A DNA stretch of 64,000 nt from Ureibacillus xyleni (lineage in GTDB: Bacteria; Bacillota; Bacilli; Bacillales_A; Planococcaceae), in assembly GCF_900217795.1 (NCBI RefSeq), contig NZ_OBMQ01000005.1, forward strand, positions 124,001-188,000, given 5' to 3'. Both the position numbers and the translations under genes were made by a program. Shown here in pieces: positions 53,892 to 62,512 of this stretch. The number at the start of each line of letters is the position of its first letter. Within the stretch, counting starts at the first letter, position 1. The notes under the pieces are model-generated. The model saw nothing but the letters and a program-made list of their open reading frames with translations. It did no database searches and was not told the DNA's origin.

Positions 53892-55453
53892 AAAATTCAG
53901 AATTACACTTAAGTACTGAACCGCTTCCTTTCCTCCACTATGAAGAGTGCATTCTTCATAGTGAAGTGAACCAACATACGAAGTTAACTTTAAAAGGCTT
54001 AATATCAGAAGAATTAATTCATGAATTTATGGATGCGGCGGAGCAGAATTTAAATCTCCATTATAAAAATGATGATATAGAATTTTTCTGGGTTGGAATT
54101 ATTCAAGAAATTTCAATCAAACGGTTCGCTGGTGGAACGAAAGCGGAAGTTATTGTGTTAGGAAAAACAATTGAGGCAGATCGTTCTCCTTATACACGAT
54201 CCATTCAAGGGGATAGTTTGTCCTTAAAAGAAATTGCAAACCATCTTCATGATGCAGCATTTAAAAACTTTTATGGACAAGTTGCAAATACTTCATTATA
54301 TAACAATTGGTTAATTCAATATGAAGAGACAAATTGGCAGTTAATGAATCGCCTTGCTTCACAAAATAACATTCCTCTTTTTATCGATGATTGGGATGGA
54401 CAGTTAGAATTGTATGCAGGATTTCAAAACAACAATGAAACCTATCAATTAGGACCTCATGATTATGTTGAAATGAATACAAGACAAATAAAACTATCTT
54501 CTTTTCCACTTCATAATAAAGATTTCTTAAAACAGCCCTCTACTACTTTTCATATCGTAGGAGAAAAGCTTCAAATTGAAGGGAAGCCATACACCATTGT
54601 AGCAAGGACTTTACATTTACACCAATTTAGTTCTTTTCAAGTAGATTATGTGTTAGTGGTTGAAAATAAATGGAAAAGTAATCAGCCACAGCATCCGATT
54701 GAAGGACGGACATTCCGGGGAATTGTCGTTAATACGAAAGATCCAGAACATTTAGGGCGTGTCGCAGTTTGTCTGCCATGGGAGAATGAAAATGATGTTA
54801 TCAATCGCTTTCTTCCATGGGCAACACCTTTTGCAACGAAGGAGATTGGATTCCATACACTACCGGAATTACATGAAATTGTGTTTGTGATGTTTCCAAC
54901 CTGTGAAGTAGAAGATGTTTTTGTTTACCTTACAGAGCGAACAATGAGCAATGAACGGTTAACAAATGATATGCAATATTGGCGCACTGCTGATGGTACG
55001 CAAATTGCATTGAGTAAACATTTATTAACACTTTCAATCCCACATCCTGAAACACAAGAAACAAAGCGACATATAGTGTTAAAAGAGAATGAACTTGAGA
55101 TTCATTTTGATGGTCGTCAAATAAAGCTAGATTCACAGAAGTTACTCGTAAATGATGATAAACATCAAATTGAGATGAATGAACAAGGAATTCATTTAAC
55201 AACAGATGAAAACACCAAGATTCAGATACAACCGAATCACATTGTCTTTAAAAATGAAAAGCAACTGATTGAATTAAGTGAAAATGGGATTGTTATTAAA
55301 GGAACAAATTTAACAATTGAAGCGAATGAAATAAAAGCTGATGCCACAGAGCTTACTGCGACAGCAAAGAGCGGAATAAAATTGAGTAGTCAAAACACAA
55401 CAATTGAATGTAGCCAAATCGAAATGAAATCTAGAAATATTTCAATGGGCTAG
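53888..55453 (+). CDS. VgrG-like spike protein (gp27-gp5 type)
   Basis: A 521-residue protein with the full spike plan. Residues about 1-265 are gp27/phage late control D-like, with 'WLIQYEETNWQLMNRLASQNNIPLFID' as hallmark. Residues about 275-365 form a gp5-like OB fold: 'GRTFRGIVVNTKDPEHLGRVAVCLPW', 'ATPFATKEIGFHTLPELHEIVFVMFP'. Residues about 395-521 are short repeated strands (KIQIQPNHIVF, NGIVIKGTNLTIEANEI) typical of a beta-helical needle. No effector domain follows. It would cap the tube and pierce the target membrane. Confidence 0.85.
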   Translation: MKNSELHLSTEPLPFLHYEECILHSEVNQHTKLTLKGLISEELIHEFMDAAEQNLNLHYKNDDIEFFWVGIIQEISIKRFAGGTKAEVIVLGKTIEADRSPYTRSIQGDSLSLKEIANHLHDAAFKNFYGQVANTSLYNNWLIQYEETNWQLMNRLASQNNIPLFIDDWDGQLELYAGFQNNNETYQLGPHDYVEMNTRQIKLSSFPLHNKDFLKQPSTTFHIVGEKLQIEGKPYTIVARTLHLHQFSSFQVDYVLVVENKWKSNQPQHPIEGRTFRGIVVNTKDPEHLGRVAVCLPWENENDVINRFLPWATPFATKEIGFHTLPELHEIVFVMFPTCEVEDVFVYLTERTMSNERLTNDMQYWRTADGTQIALSKHLLTLSIPHPETQETKRHIVLKENELEIHFDGRQIKLDSQKLLVNDDKHQIEMNEQGIHLTTDENTKIQIQPNHIVFKNEKQLIELSENGIVIKGTNLTIEANEIKADATELTATAKSGIKLSSQNTTIECSQIEMKSRNISMG

Positions 55454-55484
55454 TAGATGTTCTATTTCGGAAGGAGTTTAAGAA

Positions 55485-56750
55485 ATGTTTGATTTAAAAA
55501 AATGGCAGCGGAATTTAAAAGAAGATTTTATGAATGACGTTGAAAAGGCAAAATTGTGGAGTAATCAAATAAACCCTATAGTTGAGGAGCTCCTTCCGAC
55601 TTGGGATTCTATATTAAATCGATTAGAAGAAAACGTTCAACAGCAAGTAAACGCACGGCAATCTAGCTATCCTATTATCTGTTCATTTTCAAAGCCTGGG
55701 ATGATAGGGAATGGATTTACTACTATGCTAGATGAAGATTTTGAACGTCATATCATAACAAAACAACCTTTCAATTCAGTTAGTAATGAGAAATTACTAC
55801 ATATATTAAAAGATTATAAATCAGAGTTCAATATCTCAACACCTATTTGGGTACAATCAGGTATTTGCTATGGTGATGAACATCTTTTACAACAACAGCG
55901 TGTAATGATTCGTTTGTATAGTGGAAATAATGAAGCACTTTTAGAGGGGGCTTATGTGCGGTATGAAGGAGCTTTACAAAATATTGAAAGATTGCTAAGT
56001 AGAGCCCGGCAAATTCAACAAACCATCCCTTTTGTACCAGATTATTATGCTTCTAGGTTTTATGTACTCCAAGTGAACGAGATTGACTCGGCATCAATAG
56101 CCAATTGGACAACAATTGACCGCGTTGAGATCGAACCTTTTGAGCAACAAGTAGAGGATGAAGTAAAGATTCGTTTATATGAAGAACCTGTGTGGAATGT
56201 AAAGCTATCAACTCTAGAACCTAAAATAGGATCAAGAAAGTTAGTTAGTAACGGATTACATCGCCGGGATTTTATTTCAACTATAGAAACGCAATGGTTA
56301 CCCCTTGTTCCTGACAATGGCGTTTTATGTTCATTTGAAATGGAACCAAGTATTGGTTTTCGTGCAACGGTTGAATTGCCAGGTTATATGAACACATTAC
56401 CTGTAGCAACTTTTCACGAAATAAAGGTAGAAGGCAATATGATACATAATAAAAAGATTGAAAATGTACAGATTCATCATAGTCAATATCCGACAATAGC
56501 AGACTTTCAACAACTGACTCAAATTTATCCTTATATCAACTGTATAGAGATTGTAGAAGCAAAACTTGAGATTCAACCAGCTCTAGAAGGCGAATTGTGG
56601 CGCAGAGATTGTATTGTACTATCGGTGAAAGATAAACAGGATGATGATGTATTCATTACATCTCGAATGCGAGCATTAGAGCAGCTTGTCTATAATTATT
56701 GGCCTTATGCTGCGTGCCGTGTGGAATTGGTGGGGGAATCACATGCGTAA
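55485..56750 (+). CDS. Unknown structural protein of the injection locus
   Basis: A 421-residue protein I do not recognise. Residues 1-75 are helical (FDLKKWQRNLKEDF), the rest mixed, with several strand-rich stretches and no membrane segment or signal peptide. Its size, place directly after the spike gene and overlap with the next gene suggest a baseplate or spike-adaptor role. The ribosome site is GGAAGGAG. Confidence 0.45.
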   Translation: MFDLKKWQRNLKEDFMNDVEKAKLWSNQINPIVEELLPTWDSILNRLEENVQQQVNARQSSYPIICSFSKPGMIGNGFTTMLDEDFERHIITKQPFNSVSNEKLLHILKDYKSEFNISTPIWVQSGICYGDEHLLQQQRVMIRLYSGNNEALLEGAYVRYEGALQNIERLLSRARQIQQTIPFVPDYYASRFYVLQVNEIDSASIANWTTIDRVEIEPFEQQVEDEVKIRLYEEPVWNVKLSTLEPKIGSRKLVSNGLHRRDFISTIETQWLPLVPDNGVLCSFEMEPSIGFRATVELPGYMNTLPVATFHEIKVEGNMIHNKKIENVQIHHSQYPTIADFQQLTQIYPYINCIEIVEAKLEIQPALEGELWRRDCIVLSVKDKQDDDVFITSRMRALEQLVYNYWPYAACRVELVGESHA

Positions 56751-57444
56751 AGATGAATTATTAGAAGCGGCACTTTTTGCTGTGATGCGAGGAGCAATTC
56801 CGGAAAAACTGAAATTCCATCATCAAGACCATATGACAATGTTCCAAGGTATTTCAATTGAAAACACCCATGAACTTCAATTCAATGCAAATGATTTTTT
56901 ATACGGTGATGAAGTAGATGAATCATTGGCCACTGAGATGGCAATAGCAAGCTTAATGCCTTTTTTAGTTACTTCTCACTTTTATGAAAAAGCAACATTC
57001 CGTGATTTAGAAGCATTGTTGATGGTAAAGCAACTAAAAAATGCAACGATTTATGGTGATAAAATAAGTCAACTTTATAGTGTTCAATCGACAGCTATTC
57101 AATGGGCATTGGCTTATGCATGTCTTGATAAAAAAAGTTGTACTGGAGAGCTTTTATTTCAACGTGTTATATTATCAGCCCTACCGAATGTAACGATGTA
57201 TGTTCGTGATTGCTCCAATGAAAGTGTTCAACAAATCGAGTGGGTTGTGCATGTTCCAAGTTATTCATTGGACCAGGTTGATGACTTTATTCAAGTAACG
57301 GCCCTGTTATTGTTACCATTCCATCACCTTGTCACTACTGTAGCAAAGGAACCACCCGCACTGTTGCATAAGTCTCCACAAATGCGCATTGGTGGAAGCC
57401 GTATTGTGGATGCTACTTGCGACCGTATGAAGCAGTGGATTTAG
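56743..57444 (+). CDS. Unknown protein of the injection locus
   Basis: A 233-residue protein from ATG 56743 (GTGGGGG site), overlapping its upstream neighbour by 8 nt; a longer frame from 56686 would overlap by 65 nt without a ribosome site. It is mixed alpha/beta with no recognised motif (VMRGAIPEKLKFHHQDH near the start, 'VTALLLLPFHHLVTTVAKEPP' near the end). Tight coupling suggests it works with the 421-residue protein. Confidence 0.45.
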   Translation: MRKDELLEAALFAVMRGAIPEKLKFHHQDHMTMFQGISIENTHELQFNANDFLYGDEVDESLATEMAIASLMPFLVTSHFYEKATFRDLEALLMVKQLKNATIYGDKISQLYSVQSTAIQWALAYACLDKKSCTGELLFQRVILSALPNVTMYVRDCSNESVQQIEWVVHVPSYSLDQVDDFIQVTALLLLPFHHLVTTVAKEPPALLHKSPQMRIGGSRIVDATCDRMKQWI

Positions 57445-57459
57445 AAGGGAAGTTTAGTC

Positions 57460-59640
57460 ATGACACAAACAAAAGTGGAAGAAGTAAATTTTCAACAACT
57501 TGCAACAGATTATATTTTCGAGAAAAAAACCATTATAGAGTGCTTTTCATTATGGTGTCACCTATTGCAAGATGTGGCGAATGCAAAAAAACAGTTAAAA
57601 GCAATTAATCAATTCAAACTTAATAAGAAACAAAAGTGGGTTCAAAGTGGCGAAGAAGAATTAGCGGTATATATGTCCCCCGAACGAATTGAAAATGGTC
57701 GAATTGTTAACCAAAACAAAGAAAATGTTTACTTTATGGGCTGTATTCTTTTTGAAACATTGTTTTCAAGAACGTTTTGGCGTGAGAAGCGAATTAAAGA
57801 TGAAGAACAATTTCTAAATTACTGTAATACCCATGATCTCTTTACAGTAAATGATCAGTTAGTTGAAAATTACGCATCAAAGTTAAAAGGTGTTACAAAA
57901 AATGAAGTTCAATTCATCTTTCAGTTACTTGCCTCCATGTTGCGGATAGATCCAAATGAACGACCACAATCTTTAAAACAAATTGCAGGGTGGATAGCAG
58001 AAGATAAGTATTTTAAAAGTAATACAACCTTTTATTATGCAGAGAAGGAAGATGCACAAGTTGATCAAACAGCCTATTTGGGAATTGATTTTGGTACAAC
58101 AAATACGGTTGTTGTATTAGCCAAAGAAGGACGAATTTCTGAAGTGCGTATAGAAGATTCATTAACAATTCCTTCTGCGGTGTTTTTTAAGAACCCGAAC
58201 ACTCTTTACTTCGGTAAGCAAGCGTTAACCCGTGGAACTAACTATTCCAATTCTTTAGCTCGATCTTTCAAAAGCTATATGCAAGGTGCAGACGGACGAT
58301 TCCCTAATTTATGTTACCAAGATAGCGGAGAAGAAATCCGAATTACGGGAATGGAAATTGCGCAAGCCTTCTTAACATGGGTGCGGGAACAAGCAATTAA
58401 AAGTTTACAAGAGCCTTTGAACCATGTTGTTGTTACAGTACCAGCAGAGTTTGATAATCGCCAAATCGAAACGATTAAGCGAGCAACACTTGGTGCAGGG
58501 TTTACCTATGTAGCGGTTGAGCGTGAACCAAATGCAGCTGGTTATGCTTATTTACATAGTACGAGAGAGCAATTTACGAATCATACGAATATTCTTGTAT
58601 ATGACTTTGGTGGCGGAACGTTTGATGTTTCCATTTTACAACGCACAGGAGAAAAGTCTTTTGAAATTATCGGACGTGATGGTGATCGTAACTTAGGTGG
58701 CGATTTGTTTACGAACGCGATTATTGATTGGTTAAAAGAGAAAATACAAGAACAATATTTTGAATTCACATTGGATGATTCCTTTAACTACTCAACAGAT
58801 GAGTCAAAATTTTATTCGGCGAAGAGCAAATTGTTCGAAGCAGCTGAAGAAGCAAAGCACGCCTTAACGACGAAAAATGAAACGACGATTATATTACGCC
58901 AATTCCCAGTAACAGAAACAGATATCGTTCAATTTATGTTTGAATTGACAAGAGAACAATATGAAGACCGCATTATGGAGTATGTGGAAAGAGCAGAAAA
59001 AGCGGTAAAACGTGCTTTAGAACAAGCAGAGGGAGAAAAAGGGAATATTGAAATCCATGAAGTTGTGCTAGCCGGGGGTACCTCTTTAACGCCTCTGATT
59101 CAAAATTCTGTAGAACAATTCTTCGGTAAATTATCAAATAAGTCACAAAATATGAGTACGATGATCGCCCGTGGAGCAAGTCTCTTTGCCATGCTGGAAT
59201 GGACATCAGATAAGGAACAATCCCTGTTAAAACAGGTTGTGACCAATAAAGTAACGCATGATTTTGGTGTTGGGGTTAAAATGCCGAATTCTCACCATTT
59301 AGCCTTTAAGGAATTGGTGCGCGCTGGTACTGAACTACCATGTACAGTTACTGAAAGCTTTACTACCGAGACAGAAAATCAAGAAACGCTACATGTTATT
59401 ATCGGACGCCGCTCGATTCATGAACGTGAACAAGCCACATTATTTAGTCACGATGCAGTTGAACGGATTGATCGAATTGAAATTCACAATTTAACAAAGG
59501 CAAGGGCCAATGAATTAGATATTAAAGTAACCTTCCAATTTGATGGGATTGGTGACTTAGCTGTCTCTGTAAGAATACTAGACAGAAAAGGACAAGTTGT
59601 TCAACAACAGGATTTGGTCAAACATGCAGATACGTTATAA
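57460..59640 (+). CDS. Hsp70 family ATPase with N-terminal kinase C-lobe-like region
   Basis: A 726-residue protein with two parts. Residues 1-190 resemble the C-lobe of a protein kinase: YMSPER at 71-76 (APE-like), 'VYFMGCILFETLFSRTFW' (90-107, F-helix-like) and 'LRIDPNERPQSLKQI' (161-175, the 'dP..Rps' element); no ATP-binding N-lobe or HRD/DFG is visible. From residue 205 it is a full Hsp70 nucleotide-binding domain: GIDFGTTNT, 'VTVPAEFDNRQIETIKRA', VYDFGGGTFDVS, 'VLAGGTSLTPLI', then a short substrate-binding-like end. It is probably a dedicated assembly chaperone of the injection system. Confidence 0.75.
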   Translation: MTQTKVEEVNFQQLATDYIFEKKTIIECFSLWCHLLQDVANAKKQLKAINQFKLNKKQKWVQSGEEELAVYMSPERIENGRIVNQNKENVYFMGCILFETLFSRTFWREKRIKDEEQFLNYCNTHDLFTVNDQLVENYASKLKGVTKNEVQFIFQLLASMLRIDPNERPQSLKQIAGWIAEDKYFKSNTTFYYAEKEDAQVDQTAYLGIDFGTTNTVVVLAKEGRISEVRIEDSLTIPSAVFFKNPNTLYFGKQALTRGTNYSNSLARSFKSYMQGADGRFPNLCYQDSGEEIRITGMEIAQAFLTWVREQAIKSLQEPLNHVVVTVPAEFDNRQIETIKRATLGAGFTYVAVEREPNAAGYAYLHSTREQFTNHTNILVYDFGGGTFDVSILQRTGEKSFEIIGRDGDRNLGGDLFTNAIIDWLKEKIQEQYFEFTLDDSFNYSTDESKFYSAKSKLFEAAEEAKHALTTKNETTIILRQFPVTETDIVQFMFELTREQYEDRIMEYVERAEKAVKRALEQAEGEKGNIEIHEVVLAGGTSLTPLIQNSVEQFFGKLSNKSQNMSTMIARGASLFAMLEWTSDKEQSLLKQVVTNKVTHDFGVGVKMPNSHHLAFKELVRAGTELPCTVTESFTTETENQETLHVIIGRRSIHEREQATLFSHDAVERIDRIEIHNLTKARANELDIKVTFQFDGIGDLAVSVRILDRKGQVVQQQDLVKHADTL

Positions 59641-59661
59641 CAAGAAAAGAGGCGAACTCAC

Positions 59662-60351
59662 ATGCAATATAGCGAATGGCAAGAACAGCTAGTTGAGACA
59701 GTTCAAGCTTGTCGACTAAAAGCACAAGAAGAATATAAAAAACGTTTAAATCGAATTCAAACTGCACAACCAGTTCAAAATGTTTCGGTTAAGTTAACAT
59801 TTAACGATTATATAAAAAATTTTGTTGTGAATTCATCATCTGTATATAGCGGAGATTACAACATGATTGAAGGCTTCATTAATGAATGGAAAGCCCTTGT
59901 ACAATCTCTTCAATTAGAACAACAGCCAGTCCATGTTCAACAGGCTATAGCCATAATGACAGGTGATATTGAGAGAGTAGTAGAAAATATCGCATCTCTT
60001 TCACCAAATGATGAAGAGTTCACACGGAAAGTAATGAAACAATTAGATGTTTTTATTAGCTACGTCATTGTCTCTATAAGAGATGGTTGGTCAACAAATC
60101 CGGAACTCTATAGCAAACTATTAACAATTACCAACGATTTTTTAAGTCAGATGGGTGTACATACCATTCCTCTTCAATTAGGTGAAAAGATAAATTACGA
60201 AACAACCGAGCCTGTTGTTTCTACTAGCAATATAACAGACGATGCAGAAGCGGACGAAACAATTAAAGAAATTCAGCTTTATCCATATGTATTTGGAAAA
60301 GAGGAAATACCATTTATCTTTGGCAAGGTCATTGCTTGGAAAAAGGGTTAG
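59662..60351 (+). CDS. GrpE-like protein, putative nucleotide-exchange factor
   Basis: A 229-residue protein. The first 160 residues are mostly helical. The last 70 look like the GrpE beta-domain: 'FLSQMGVHTIPLQLGEKINY', then 'EADETIKEIQLYPYVFGKE' and a final 'PFIFGKVIAWKKG', compare GrpE 'LE..GV..I...G..FDP..HEAV', 'I.EV...GY' and 'VLRPA.V.V'. It sits between two Hsp70-like genes, 21 nt after the first, where an exchange factor makes sense. Distant-homology support is needed. Confidence 0.5.
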   Translation: MQYSEWQEQLVETVQACRLKAQEEYKKRLNRIQTAQPVQNVSVKLTFNDYIKNFVVNSSSVYSGDYNMIEGFINEWKALVQSLQLEQQPVHVQQAIAIMTGDIERVVENIASLSPNDEEFTRKVMKQLDVFISYVIVSIRDGWSTNPELYSKLLTITNDFLSQMGVHTIPLQLGEKINYETTEPVVSTSNITDDAEADETIKEIQLYPYVFGKEEIPFIFGKVIAWKKG

Positions 60352-60360
60352 GTGAATGTT

Positions 60361-61914
60361 GTGAAAATAGGAATTGACTTTGGTAATAAAACATTTACAT
60401 TAATGCGCGTTTTAAATAACGGAATAGAACCAGTACCAAATATCTTGCCCAATGGTTTTGGTAAACCTCAAGAAGCATATCCTGCAATTTTTACTTATAA
60501 CAATGATAATTGGCTATTAACGGATGAACAGAATGAAGAAAGCTTAACAAACATTGTACAAGCTCTTCAAGAAGAACAGGAAATCACAAGTGAAGTGCGA
60601 ACTATAGATGCTCTCACAGGTGGTTTAAAGACCATTCGGCAAATTATTGAGCAAAATCATCCAGGCCAAAATATAGAAGAAGTTATCTACTCAACACCAC
60701 TACATCACAACGAAATTCATACATCGCTTTTTCATGCAATGCAGGAAGCTGGCTGGCCAGTGACAGACCATCAACAAGGATTAAAAGAAGCGATTGCAGC
60801 TATTTTTGGTAGTGGGTTATATGACGATCTAACAGCAATGATTGGTGCAAGCCGTACAATTTTAGTGTTAGACGGTAAAACACATGAACTAACCGCAACA
60901 ATTTATACAGTGACGGTTACTGCAAATGAAGAAAACGCAATTCACTTTAATTTTTACCAATTGAATGGCCAAACAATGGAAAACTTAGGTGGCTTTTATA
61001 TTGAACAAATAATGGCGCATCAATTGAAACAGATAGCTGCAGAAAAAGGAAACTTGGATATTACACAATACGCCCAAAAAGAATGGCTTAATTTAGTTGA
61101 TTACATTAAAAATCTGTTTTTAGTAGAATCAGAACCTTATATTGCATATGACTTTACTTTTAACGATGGCACACCTTGGCAACAACCCGAAACAATAGAT
61201 AGCCAATTAGTGTACGGTGCTTTTCGTGGTGAACCTTATTTAGATGAAAAGGGTGAATCTATTCAACGGAATCTTGAAATTGAATTACACAACTTCATTT
61301 ATAAACTATGTGATGAAGGTGGAATAACGACGGATCAGTTAACGGATCTTGTCATGGTAGGAGGTACTTTTCGCTTACCATTTTGGCGTGAAACCATTCA
61401 AGCAATCTTGCCAAATGTACAGGTCGTAAATCCGCCAGATAATTTATCTGAGGTTGCCATTGTAGGACGTGGCTGTGCACAGGTTCTTCTATGGAAGGAA
61501 CAATATCAGTTAACGTATACGGAACGACATAGAAGTGGTAACTATATCGGCATTTCTTATCGAGAGTTAGAGGGTGTAGAAAAATTTAAACCGCTACTAG
61601 ATGTTGATAAGAAACTTGATACAAAATCTGCAATTATCTTTGTAAAAATTCCGACAGACTATCCACTAGTAATGGAAGTATACCGTGGGCAGCAAACAGA
61701 GTCATTGGACCATTGCGAAAAAGTTACGTACTTAAGATTTTTACATACAACATTAGCAAAACAAATAGAACTTGATTATGTAGGGTTTTGCTTCACATTA
61801 AATGAACAAGGTGAAGTTTATTATGAAATTCAGCATCCTTACACAAATGAAGTTTTGATTAGGGAGGAAATAATTAGTGACTTTAGAGCAAAAGAAGGTC
61901 AGCTTATCTATTGA
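60361..61914 (+). CDS. Divergent Hsp70/actin-like ATPase-fold protein
   Basis: A 517-residue protein from GTG 60361 (AGGTGA site; a GTG at 60352 lies inside it). It begins KIGIDFGNKTFTLMRV, a phosphate-1 loop of the Hsp70/actin superfamily, and has 'LVMVGGTFRLPFWRETIQAI' matching the Hsp70 'vvLvGGssRiP.v...l' adenosine site. The phosphate-2 position reads 'ILVLDGKTHELTATIY' where Hsp70 has DFGGGTFD, so hydrolysis may be lost. The 120 C-terminal residues are not Hsp70-like. It overlaps the next gene by 38 nt. Confidence 0.65.
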   Translation: MKIGIDFGNKTFTLMRVLNNGIEPVPNILPNGFGKPQEAYPAIFTYNNDNWLLTDEQNEESLTNIVQALQEEQEITSEVRTIDALTGGLKTIRQIIEQNHPGQNIEEVIYSTPLHHNEIHTSLFHAMQEAGWPVTDHQQGLKEAIAAIFGSGLYDDLTAMIGASRTILVLDGKTHELTATIYTVTVTANEENAIHFNFYQLNGQTMENLGGFYIEQIMAHQLKQIAAEKGNLDITQYAQKEWLNLVDYIKNLFLVESEPYIAYDFTFNDGTPWQQPETIDSQLVYGAFRGEPYLDEKGESIQRNLEIELHNFIYKLCDEGGITTDQLTDLVMVGGTFRLPFWRETIQAILPNVQVVNPPDNLSEVAIVGRGCAQVLLWKEQYQLTYTERHRSGNYIGISYRELEGVEKFKPLLDVDKKLDTKSAIIFVKIPTDYPLVMEVYRGQQTESLDHCEKVTYLRFLHTTLAKQIELDYVGFCFTLNEQGEVYYEIQHPYTNEVLIREEIISDFRAKEGQLIY

Positions 61915-62512
61915 GACGGATTGGCTGACATTTGAATACGTCGACCGATTAAGTAAAGAATTGGAGAATATCCAAAATACCATTAAAAATATTGAACAGC
62001 TAACAAAATCACGATTTGAAGAACTTCGAGAATGGTATCTTCTTGATCCAACAGAATGGTTAGAAGACATTGAAAGTGAAATTGAAACATTAAAGAAAAA
62101 ATCTAAAGAGCGATTTAATAAATTAAAAGTCGAGCAAGAAGGACTAGCTGAGCGACAACTTGATGAATTTTCTAAAATGGCAAATGCAATTCTCGCGGAA
62201 GTTAGGGAGAATCGAAAAGTTTTTCTTAAAGAAATCGACCGGGTTGAAATCCAGGTAAACGACACAATTGTCGAAAGCCTAAAAAGCGATATGTACCGTC
62301 CACTTGAGCAACAAATCAGAAGCATGGAAGATAAGATTACTTCCCAAGAACAAGAAATCCAACTACAGTCAAAAAAAATCGATAATTTAACAAAACTAGT
62401 ACACTCTCTTCATGAACAAAATGATATTCAACATACTCAACTACTTCATAGCCTAAAAGAATTAAAAACTCAAAGGGAACAACCTAATCATGTACAAGAG
62501 GAGGTAAGGTAA
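61877..62512 (+). CDS. Coiled-coil protein of the injection locus
   Basis: A 211-residue, highly charged helical protein starting at GTG 61877 (GGGAGG site), inside the end of the upstream gene. Heptad-like patterns run through most of it (RLSKELENIQNTIKNIEQL, QQIRSMEDKITSQEQEIQL). No membrane segment or known domain is visible. It shares a TAATG junction with the next gene, so both are translated together; a scaffold role is possible. Confidence 0.5.
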   Translation: MTLEQKKVSLSIETDWLTFEYVDRLSKELENIQNTIKNIEQLTKSRFEELREWYLLDPTEWLEDIESEIETLKKKSKERFNKLKVEQEGLAERQLDEFSKMANAILAEVRENRKVFLKEIDRVEIQVNDTIVESLKSDMYRPLEQQIRSMEDKITSQEQEIQLQSKKIDNLTKLVHSLHEQNDIQHTQLLHSLKELKTQREQPNHVQEEVR

